A stretch of DNA of 20,098 bases, from positions 1 through 20,098 of the forward strand of contig DATHVI010000020.1 of the NCBI GenBank assembly GCA_035461385.1. Reading direction: 5' to 3'. Each line of letters begins with the position of its first letter. The stretch's first letter is position 1. The notes under the pieces were generated by a model, which saw nothing but the letters and a program-made list of their open reading frames with translations, was not told the origin of the DNA and ran no database searches. Below, one piece after another: positions 7,288-13,343 of this stretch. The position numbers were made by a program, and so were the translations under genes. This stretch comes from DATHVI01 sp035461385. Lineage in GTDB: Bacteria; Actinomycetota; Thermoleophilia; Solirubrobacterales; 70-9.

Positions 7288-8187
7288 ATGACACCGCTCG
7301 GCCCACGCGAGGAGATCATCCTCCACGGCCACCGGATCTGCTTCCATCGCGCCGGGGAGGGCCCGCCGCTGCTGCTCGTCCACGGGATCACCGGCAGCGC
7401 CCGCCACTGGGAGCGCGTGTTCGGGCTCCTCGCCGAGCGTCACTACGTGATCGCCCCGGACCTGCTCGGACACGGCGAGTCGGCGAAGCCGCGCGGCGAC
7501 TACTCGCTCGGGGCGTTCGCGAGCGGGCTCCGGGATCTGCTCGTCGCGCTCGGCAACGACCGCACGACGGTCGTCGGCCACTCGCTCGGAGGCGGGATCG
7601 CGATGCAGTTCGCGTACCAGTTCCCGGAGCGAACCGAGCGCCTGGTGCTGATCGACAGCGGCGGCCTCGGGACCGACGTCCACCACCTGTTCCGCGCCGC
7701 CGCCCTCCCGGGCTCCGAGCTCGTCTTGCCGCTGATCACCGCCGACCGGCTCCGCGGGCTCGCCGCCGGCGCCGCCGGGGCGTTGCGCGGGATCGGCCTC
7801 GACGCCGGTCCCGACCTCGCGGAGATGGTCCGCGGCCTCGACACGCTCGGCGATGCCGCGACCCGCCACGCGTTCCTCGAGACGCTGCGCTCGGTCGTCG
7901 GGCCGGGGGGCCAGAAGGTCGACGCCCGCGACCGCCTCTACCTCGCCGAGGCGCTGCCGACCCTGATCCTCTGGGGCGAGCGCGACCCGATCATCCCGGT
8001 CGAGCACGGGGCCGAGGCACACACGCTGATGCCGGGAAGCCGCTTCGAGCTCTTCGACGCCGGCCACTTCCCCCACCTCGAGCATCCGGCCGCGGTCGCC
8101 GCCGCCCTCGCTCGGCTGATCGCCGAGACCGAGCCGGCCGACCTCGGTCCGGCGGAGATGCGGGAGCGCCTCGTCGCGACCCGCTGA
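7288..8187 (+). CDS. alpha/beta hydrolase
   Basis: A 299-residue single-domain alpha/beta hydrolase. The oxyanion motif HGITG (32-36), nucleophile elbow GHSLGG with Ser99, acid Asp233 in GERDPIIP and His260 in DAGHFPHLEHP form a complete triad. The length and the lid region (about 130-210) fit general esterases, haloperoxidase-like hydrolases or C-C bond hydrolases; the substrate cannot be told. The ATG start is the only reasonable one. An operator-like inverted repeat sits just upstream, and the aminotransferase gene follows after 95 nt, so the three genes to 10672 could share a promoter. Confidence 0.9.
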   Translation: MTPLGPREEIILHGHRICFHRAGEGPPLLLVHGITGSARHWERVFGLLAERHYVIAPDLLGHGESAKPRGDYSLGAFASGLRDLLVALGNDRTTVVGHSLGGGIAMQFAYQFPERTERLVLIDSGGLGTDVHHLFRAAALPGSELVLPLITADRLRGLAAGAAGALRGIGLDAGPDLAEMVRGLDTLGDAATRHAFLETLRSVVGPGGQKVDARDRLYLAEALPTLILWGERDPIIPVEHGAEAHTLMPGSRFELFDAGHFPHLEHPAAVAAALARLIAETEPADLGPAEMRERLVATR

Positions 8188-8282
8188 GCGCCGCCGGCGC
8201 TCGCGATCATCCCGGCGGATCGTCCTCGCCTCGGTCGGTGTCGATCGGCGCCTCCGCCCCGCGATCCGCCACACTCTGCCGG

Positions 8283-9734
8283 ATGGCCGAGCCGCAGGAC
8301 CGCCCCGGCGAGTCGCATCCGGGGTCCTCCGACCCACCGACCGGATCGCACCGCCGCGCCCACGCGCGCGCCCGTGACCTCGAGCGCTACGCGGGGCTGT
8401 TCGCCGAGCGGACGCGGATGATGCGCTCGTCGGCGATGCGCGACCTGATGGAGATCACCGCCCGGCCGGAGGTGATCTCGCTCGCCGGAGGGCTGCCCGA
8501 CACGTCGACATTTCCACCGGAGACCTTCGCCGCGCAGATGACGAAGATCGCGCAGGAGTCGGCCGCGCAGGCGCTCCAGTACGGGCCGACCGAGGGGTTC
8601 GAGCGGACCAAGGACTGCATCCGCGAGGTGATGGCGGCGGAGGGGATGGACCCGGATCCCGACGACATGATCGTCACCACCGGCGGCCAGCAGGCGATCG
8701 ACCTGGTCGCGAAGACGCTCGTCGACCCCGGCGACCCGGTGATCTGCGAGGCGCCGACCTACCCGGGGGCGGTGCCGGTCTTCTCCTCCTACCAGGCCGA
8801 CACGATCCAGATCGAGTGCGACGCGGACGGGATGGACATCGACCGGCTCGAGGCGGTGCTCGACCGGCTCGATTCCGAGGGCCGGAGGCCGAAGTTCATC
8901 TACTCGGTGCCGACCTTCCAGAACCCCGCCGGGGTGACGCTCTCGGTCGAGCGGCGGGCCCGGCTCGTCGAGCTCGTCCGGGCGCGCGAGGTCCTCCTGG
9001 TCGAGGACAACCCGTACGGGCTGCTGCGGTTCGAGGGCGAGCCGCTCGAGCCGCTCTACAAGCTCGACGGGGGCGACTACGTGATCTACCTCGGGACGCT
9101 GTCGAAGATCCTCTCCCCGGGGATCCGGCTCGGATGGCTGTGCGCGCCGCCGCCGGTGATGGAGAAGATCGTGATCGGCAAGCAGGCGACCGATCTGTGC
9201 ACCTCGACCCTGACCCAGTACTTCGTCGCCGAGTACTTCGCCGAGGGCCGCTGGCTCGACTACGTCGCCGACCTGGTCGAGATCTACCGCGAGCGCCGCG
9301 ACACGATGCTCGCCGCCCTCGAGCGCCACTTCCCCGCGCAGGCCACCTGGACCCGGCCGGCCGGCGGGCTGTTCGTGTGGGCGACGCTTCCCGACTACCT
9401 CGACACGACCGACCTGCTCGCGAAGGCGCTCCGCCGGGACGTCGCCTTCGTCCCCGGGGCCGCCGCCTACGTCGACGGGCGCGGCGGGAGCTCGATGCGG
9501 CTCAACTTCTCGGGATCCGGAGTCGACGAGATCCGGGAGGGGATCCGGCGGATCGGCGAGGTGATCGCCGAGCAGGTCGAGCTGTTCGAGACGATCACCG
9601 GCGAGCACCGCAGGGTCACGAGCGTTCCGCCCGCCTCCTCTGCGCCGCGTCCGGGGGCGGCCGGGTCAGGACAGGGGCGGCAGGAGGGTTCGCCCGGCCG
9701 GGTGGTTCCCCTGCGCCGCCGCCCGGAGCGATGA
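8283..9734 (+). CDS. PLP-dependent aminotransferase, fold type I (class I/II, LysN-like)
   Basis: 483 residues, cytoplasmic. Motifs in order: the N-terminal substrate-loop segment EVISLAGGLPD (near 65), TTGGQQAIDL, YSVPTFQNPAGVTLS, LLVEDNPYGLLRF, and YLGTLSKILSPGIRLGW with the Schiff-base lysine at 275, then an Arg-containing C-terminal domain. The set is typical of 2-aminoadipate/aromatic/branched-chain transaminases without the GntR head of MocR proteins. Two oddities: a hydrophilic head of about 40 residues, and a Pro/Gly/Arg-rich tail of about 45 residues ending PLRRRPER, which looks disordered. Its TGA overlaps the start of the ligase gene (ATGA). The amino acid used is not readable. Confidence 0.88.
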   Translation: MAEPQDRPGESHPGSSDPPTGSHRRAHARARDLERYAGLFAERTRMMRSSAMRDLMEITARPEVISLAGGLPDTSTFPPETFAAQMTKIAQESAAQALQYGPTEGFERTKDCIREVMAAEGMDPDPDDMIVTTGGQQAIDLVAKTLVDPGDPVICEAPTYPGAVPVFSSYQADTIQIECDADGMDIDRLEAVLDRLDSEGRRPKFIYSVPTFQNPAGVTLSVERRARLVELVRAREVLLVEDNPYGLLRFEGEPLEPLYKLDGGDYVIYLGTLSKILSPGIRLGWLCAPPPVMEKIVIGKQATDLCTSTLTQYFVAEYFAEGRWLDYVADLVEIYRERRDTMLAALERHFPAQATWTRPAGGLFVWATLPDYLDTTDLLAKALRRDVAFVPGAAAYVDGRGGSSMRLNFSGSGVDEIREGIRRIGEVIAEQVELFETITGEHRRVTSVPPASSAPRPGAAGSGQGRQEGSPGRVVPLRRRPER

Positions 9735-10672
9735 AGGTCGCCGTCTTGAAGGGGGGACGGTCGCTCGAGCGGCAGGTCTCGCTGCGCTCGGGGGCGCGGG
9801 TCGAGGATGCGCTCGCGTCGCTCGGGCACGAGGTCGTTTCGCTCGACGCCGACGACGGGCTGGTGGCGCGGCTCAAGACCGAGCGGCCCGCCGCCGCCTT
9901 CCTCGCCCTCCACGGTCCGGGCGGAGAGGACGGGACCGTCCAGGAGCTGGTCGAGATCCTCGGCATCCCTTACACCGGCTCGGGCGTCGCGGCCTGCATC
10001 CGGTCGATGGACAAGGTGCTCGCCAAGCACGAGCTCCGCGCCGCCGGAGTGCCGACGCCCGACTGGTTCGCCTTCAACGCGACCGCCTTCCGCGAGCTCG
10101 GGGCCGCCGAGACCCTGCCCGAGATCCAGGACCGGCTCGGCTTCCCGCTCGTCGTCAAGCCGGCGGCTCAGGGGTCGTCGCTAGGCGTCCGCTTCGCCGC
10201 CGCGCCGGAGGAGGTGCCCGGGGCGCTGGTCGCCGCGTTCAGCTACGACGACCGGGTGCTGCTCGAGCGCCACGCGGCCGGCCGCGAGATCGCCGTCTCG
10301 CTGCTCGCCGGTGAGCCGCTCCCCGCGGTCGAAGCGCTGCCGAAGGAGGAGGACCGCTTCGACTACGAGGCCCGCTACGAGATCGGCCGGACCGAGTACG
10401 TCTGCCCGGCCGAGCTGGCGAGTGAGGAGGAGGCGGCGGCGCGCGACATCGCCTCGCGGACCTACGAGACCCTCGGCTGTGCCGGCTTCGCCCGCGTCGA
10501 CCTGATCCTCACCGAGGCGGGACCGCAGGTGCTCGAGGTCAACACGATCCCCGGCCTCACCGACACCTCGCTGACCCCGATGGCCGCCGAGGCCGCCGGC
10601 ATCGACTTCGAACAGCTCTGCGGCCGGATCCTCGAGCTGGCGATCGAACGGACGGCCTCGGTTTCGGCCTAG
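9731..10672 (+). CDS. ddl: D-alanine--D-alanine ligase
   Basis: A 313-residue ATP-grasp enzyme that joins two D-alanines for peptidoglycan precursor synthesis in the cytoplasm. Motifs: GGRSLERQVSLRSG with catalytic Glu13, HGPGGEDGTVQ, GIPYTGSGV, SMDK, KPAAQGSSLGV with Ser150, the loop FDYEARY with Tyr216, Asp257 in FARVDLIL, and LEVNTIPGLTDTSLTPMAA with metal ligands Glu269 and Asn271. Numbering runs almost in step with E. coli DdlB, and length is normal. Tyr216, whose loss goes with D-Ala-D-lactate making, is kept; the position of Tyr210 is Phe. The ATG overlaps the aminotransferase stop, so the two are probably translated together. Confidence 0.93.
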   Translation: MKVAVLKGGRSLERQVSLRSGARVEDALASLGHEVVSLDADDGLVARLKTERPAAAFLALHGPGGEDGTVQELVEILGIPYTGSGVAACIRSMDKVLAKHELRAAGVPTPDWFAFNATAFRELGAAETLPEIQDRLGFPLVVKPAAQGSSLGVRFAAAPEEVPGALVAAFSYDDRVLLERHAAGREIAVSLLAGEPLPAVEALPKEEDRFDYEARYEIGRTEYVCPAELASEEEAAARDIASRTYETLGCAGFARVDLILTEAGPQVLEVNTIPGLTDTSLTPMAAEAAGIDFEQLCGRILELAIERTASVSA

Positions 10673-10709
10673 CGCGTGGGTCGCGGAAGAAACGCCTCCC
10701 TTCACGCGC
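10672..10709 (+). terminator. inverted repeat between converging genes, possible terminator
   Basis: GCGCGTG (10672-10678) pairs with CACGCGC (10703-10709). An inner GGG/CCC can also pair, leaving a loop of under 20 nt. It begins at the last base of the ligase gene and lies between converging genes, as a bidirectional terminator would. There is no T-run. A second small palindrome, CGAACC-G-GGTTCG, lies at 10720-10732. Confidence 0.35.
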
Positions 10710-10772
10710 GGAAGCGGAGCGAACCGGGTTCGGGAGGCCGACGCGAGCCGGACGTCCTCGAGCGTCTCGCGC

Positions 10773-11312
10773 CTACCGTTTCGGGTGGTACGTGAGAATG
10801 GCCACCCCGGGTGGAATCACGGTCGTGTCGACGAGATCGAGGTCGATTCGCTCGACGCCGTCCTTGAACAGGCTCCTCCCGCTCCCGAGCACAACCGGGT
10901 AGACCCAGAGTTGATACTCGTCGATGAGGTCGTGTTCCAGCAGGCTGTGCATGAGGTCGTTGGAGCCGTAGACAACCAGGTCCTGACCAGGCTGCTGCTT
11001 GAGCTTGGCCACCGCCTCCGGGACCTCGCCTTCGATCAGATGGGAGTTCTCCCACGCCAGCTCCTTGAGCGTTGTCGACGCGACATGCTTGGCGATGCTG
11101 TTCATCCGGTCCGGGAACGCTCCTGATCGGGACGGCCAAACGGCAGCGAAGAACTCATACGTCCCGCGGCCGAGGAGCAGGCCATCGCTATGACTCAGAA
11201 GATCAGTCTGATGCTTGACAAACTCGTCGTCGTCGCCCCGAAGTGCCCAATCCCGGACCTCGCCCACTCTCCCGTCCAGCGTCACATTGTTCGAAACGAT
11301 CAGCTTTCTCAT
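10773..11312 (-). CDS. dihydrofolate reductase/RibD C-terminal-like protein (1)
   Basis: 179 residues of the DHFR/RibD-C fold, a family of NADPH-binding reductases annotated loosely as dihydrofolate reductase family. Visible marks: RKLIVSNNVTLDG at the N-terminus, LLLGRGTYEFFAAVWP, LVVYGSNDLMHSLLEHDLID and WVYPVVLGSGRSLF. I chose ATG 11312, with AAGGAGG 4 nt before it; the in-frame GTG at 11315 is only 1 nt from that site. It is divergent from the ECF sigma gene, and a second family member lies on the far side of that gene. True folate reductase activity is unlikely from context; the substrate is unknown. Confidence 0.9.
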   Translation of the reverse strand: MRKLIVSNNVTLDGRVGEVRDWALRGDDDEFVKHQTDLLSHSDGLLLGRGTYEFFAAVWPSRSGAFPDRMNSIAKHVASTTLKELAWENSHLIEGEVPEAVAKLKQQPGQDLVVYGSNDLMHSLLEHDLIDEYQLWVYPVVLGSGRSLFKDGVERIDLDLVDTTVIPPGVAILTYHPKR

Positions 11313-11362
11313 CACGCCTCCTTCTCGGTGCTTGCCCGCTGAGACACCGATCGCAGCGATGA

Positions 11363-11383
11363 CGGAACGGTCGGTTCGTTCCG
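11363..11383. promoter_or_regulatory. inverted repeat in the reductase/ECF-sigma intergenic region
   Basis: CGGAACG-GTCGGTT-CGTTCCG has perfect 7-bp arms. It sits 51 nt upstream of the reductase ATG and 60 nt upstream of the sigma-factor GTG, so it could control both divergent genes. The arms contain GGAAC, a common -35 core for ECF sigma factors, on both strands, but no CGTC-type -10 element at the usual 16-17 nt distance was found. Confidence 0.4.
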
Positions 11384-11443
11384 GGACAAGCTGGCGTCGT
11401 CAGGTGTGATGGGCGCGACAGGTGCAGGCGATGCGAGGCGCTC

Positions 11444-12463
11444 GTGCGGCGCGACCCGCTAGGCCAGGCGAAGCTCGCACGGGCGCGGGCGGGCGACGCG
11501 GAGGCATTCCGCGAGCTCACCGAGCCCCATCGCCGCGAGCTGCAGCTGCACTGCTACCGCATCCTCGGCTCGACGCAGGACGCTGAGGACCTGACCCAGG
11601 AGACCCTGCTGGCGGCTTGGCGCGGCCTCGACGGGTTCGAGGGCAGGTCTTCGGTGCGCGCCTGGCTTTATCGGATCGCGACCAACCGCAGCTTGAACGC
11701 GCTGCGGGCCCGGTCGCGTCGTCCCAGGGAGGTGCCGGCCATGGACGGCCCGCCCGAGCCGACACGCCGGATCGAGCGGACGTGGGTGGAGCCCTATCCC
11801 GATGTCCTGCTTGAAGGGCTCGGCGACACGGCCCCCGGTCCTGCGGGGCGCTACGAGGCCAGGGAGTCGATCGAGCTCGCGTTCATCGTTGCTCTCCAGC
11901 ACCTGCCGCCACGCCAGCGTGCGGCACTGGTGCTGCGCGACGTGCTCGGCTTTCGGACCGCCGAGGTGGCCGAGCTGCTCGACACCGGCGAGGCCTCGGT
12001 CAAGGGCGCCCTGCAGCGCGCCCGGGCGTCTCTCCGAACTCGGTTGCCGGCCGCCGACCGCGAGCGCGCCCCGCGCCCCGACTCGGCCGGCGAACGCCGA
12101 CTGGTCGGACACTTCGCCGACGCGGTCGAAGGCGGCGATGTCGACGAGATTGTCGCCATGCTCACCGACGACGCCCGGCTCACGATGCCGCCGCAGCCGC
12201 TCGAATACCAAGGGCATGACGCAATCGGCGCCTTCCTCCGCTACCGGGAGGACGTGCGCGGCACGCCGCTGCGTGTCGTCCCGACCCGAGCCAACACCCA
12301 ACCGGCCTTCGGCTGCTACCTGCCGGACGCGCAAGCCGCGATCGCTCGCCCCCGGGGACTGTTCGTGCTGGCGCTCGAGGCCGGCGCGGTCGCGGCGATC
12401 ACGTGGTTCGCCGATACCGGCGTCTTCCGCCACTTCGGTCTACCGCGCACGCTGCGAGATTAG
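11444..12463 (+). CDS. ECF sigma factor with C-terminal SnoaL-like domain
   Basis: 339 residues. Sigma region 2 spans about 19-90 (HCYRILGSTQDAEDLTQETL, then AWLYRIATNRSLNALR). Region 4 spans about 148-200 (LPPRQRAALVLRDVLGFRTA, then a helix-turn-helix ending ASVKGALQRARASLR). A SnoaL/NTF2-like domain (about 215-335) follows, with FADAVEGGDVDEIVAMLTDD and the closing AITWFADTGVFRHFGLP. ECF factors with such tails (SigG/TIGR02960-like and related groups) often have no anti-sigma factor, the tail itself controlling activity; none is seen here. GTG 11444 has GAGG 5 nt before it. The flanking reductases are the likely targets, by context only. Confidence 0.92.
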   Translation: MRRDPLGQAKLARARAGDAEAFRELTEPHRRELQLHCYRILGSTQDAEDLTQETLLAAWRGLDGFEGRSSVRAWLYRIATNRSLNALRARSRRPREVPAMDGPPEPTRRIERTWVEPYPDVLLEGLGDTAPGPAGRYEARESIELAFIVALQHLPPRQRAALVLRDVLGFRTAEVAELLDTGEASVKGALQRARASLRTRLPAADRERAPRPDSAGERRLVGHFADAVEGGDVDEIVAMLTDDARLTMPPQPLEYQGHDAIGAFLRYREDVRGTPLRVVPTRANTQPAFGCYLPDAQAAIARPRGLFVLALEAGAVAAITWFADTGVFRHFGLPRTLRD

Positions 12464-12481
12464 GCAGACGTTCCCCAGCGC

Positions 12482-12560
12482 CTGGCTTCTGAATCGGCCG
12501 ACGAGGGAGCGCTTCCGGAGCGCGCGCGGCCGCCCGCAACTCGTCTGATGCGGAAGCCAG
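12482..12560 (+). terminator. nested inverted repeats after the ECF sigma gene
   Basis: CTGGCTTC (12482-12489) pairs with GAAGCCAG (12553-12560). Inside it GCGCT (12509-12513) pairs with AGCGC (12519-12523) around TCCGG. The structure fills the gap between the sigma stop and the next promoter and could end sigma transcription, but it lacks a T-run. Cruciform or regulatory use is equally possible. Confidence 0.3.
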
Positions 12561-12567
12561 CCCGGCC

Positions 12568-12573
12568 TATAGT
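12568..12573 (+). promoter_or_regulatory. -10 element (TATAGT) of a probably leaderless gene
   Basis: TATAGT fits the actinobacterial TANNNT -10 pattern and ends 8 nt before the GTG at 12582, so transcription would begin at or within a base or two of the start codon. No ribosome site fits in between. No convincing -35 is visible, which is common for leaderless actinobacterial promoters. Confidence 0.55.
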
Positions 12574-12581
12574 CTCGCGCC

Positions 12582-13205
12582 GTGGCGACGACGGTCTACT
12601 ACTGCGCCAGCTCGCTGGACGGCTACATCGCGGAGGCTGACGACAGCCTCGACTGGTTGGTGCACTACCAGGGCACCTCCGAGCAGCAAGCCTCCGAGCC
12701 CGATCCGATGAGCGAAGGAGGCGGGTACGAGCGCTTCTACGAGGGCGTTCGGGCGCTGGTCGCGGGCTCCGTCACCTACGAGTGGATCCTCGACCATCTT
12801 GACGTTGCCGGTGGGGGAGAGTGGCCATACCGGGGCAAGCCATGCTGGGTGCTCAGTTCGCGTGAGCTGCGCCTCCCCGAAGGCGAGGGGGTCGACGTCC
12901 GGATCGTCGACGCGTCGGTGGCCGCGCTCTACGGCGAGATGGCGGCCGCGGCTGGGGACGGCGTGCTCTGGGTGGTCGGCGGCGGAGGCGTCGCCTCGCA
13001 GTTCGCCGACGCGGGCCTCCTTGACGAGGTGCACGTGACCGTGGTCCCCGTCGCGCTGGGCGCCGGCAAGCGGCTCTTCGCCCGTCGACTCCCGGGCCCG
13101 ATGCGGCTAACCCGGACGCGCACCTTCGGCAACGGCATGGTGGAGCTGCGGTACGAGGTCCGGCGCCAGGACTCGGGAGCACGTCGATTGCCTTCGCAGC
13201 AATAA
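12582..13205 (+). CDS. dihydrofolate reductase/RibD C-terminal-like protein (2)
   Basis: 207 residues of the DHFR/RibD-C fold: TVYYCASSLDGYIA at the start, RALVAGSVTYEWIL, WVLSSREL, then LWVVGGGGVASQFADAGLLD and VTVVPVALGAGKRLFARRLP. The insert at about 30-50 (QGTSEQQASEPDP) is longer than in the copy at 10773-11312, and the two are clearly diverged, so this is not a recent duplication. GTG 12582 is set by the TATAGT element just upstream. The TAA overlaps an ATG at 13205 (TAATG) that opens the hydrolase stub, implying an ancestral operon. Substrate unknown. Confidence 0.9.
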   Translation: MATTVYYCASSLDGYIAEADDSLDWLVHYQGTSEQQASEPDPMSEGGGYERFYEGVRALVAGSVTYEWILDHLDVAGGGEWPYRGKPCWVLSSRELRLPEGEGVDVRIVDASVAALYGEMAAAAGDGVLWVVGGGGVASQFADAGLLDEVHVTVVPVALGAGKRLFARRLPGPMRLTRTRTFGNGMVELRYEVRRQDSGARRLPSQQ

Positions 13206-13290
13206 TGAGCCGAACGCTTCATCGACCTCGACACGCCGGTTGGCCGACTTCGCGTGCTCGAGGTCGGATCAGGGGATCCTGTGCTCTTCG
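13205..13290 (+). pseudogene. N-terminal stub of an alpha/beta hydrolase
   Basis: After TAATG at 13203-13207 the sequence reads, with one base to spare after ATGAGC, ERFIDLDTPVGRLRVLEVGS followed by GDPVLF. That is the standard N-terminal strand pair of alpha/beta hydrolases, which would continue VHG. Instead the frame turns into ARRRTGRAGAEPGP and runs into the rhamnosidase start. So only about 27 codons of the hydrolase survive, with a one-base insertion after its start. The rest is not found in the window. The breakpoint near 13290 marks a deletion, or the insertion of the segment carrying the rhamnosidase. Confidence 0.6.
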
Positions 13291-13343
13291 CGAGACGACG
13301 GACCGGGAGGGCCGGCGCCGAGCCGGGCCCTGAAGGAGGAGGG

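Noticed and set aside
6756..8282. Long upstream extension of the aminotransferase frame
   Set aside because: The part before 8283 is Arg/Pro-rich and overlaps the hydrolase gene; the aminotransferase starts at ATG 8283.
7938..9608. 556-codon minus-strand frame across the hydrolase and aminotransferase genes
   Set aside because: It spans two well-supported sense genes and an intergenic gap, and has shadow composition.
13254..13343. Rhamnosidase start at GTG 13254
   Set aside because: This stretch reads as the hydrolase stub followed by non-protein-like residues; the strong AGGAGG site favours ATG 13344 or 13350.
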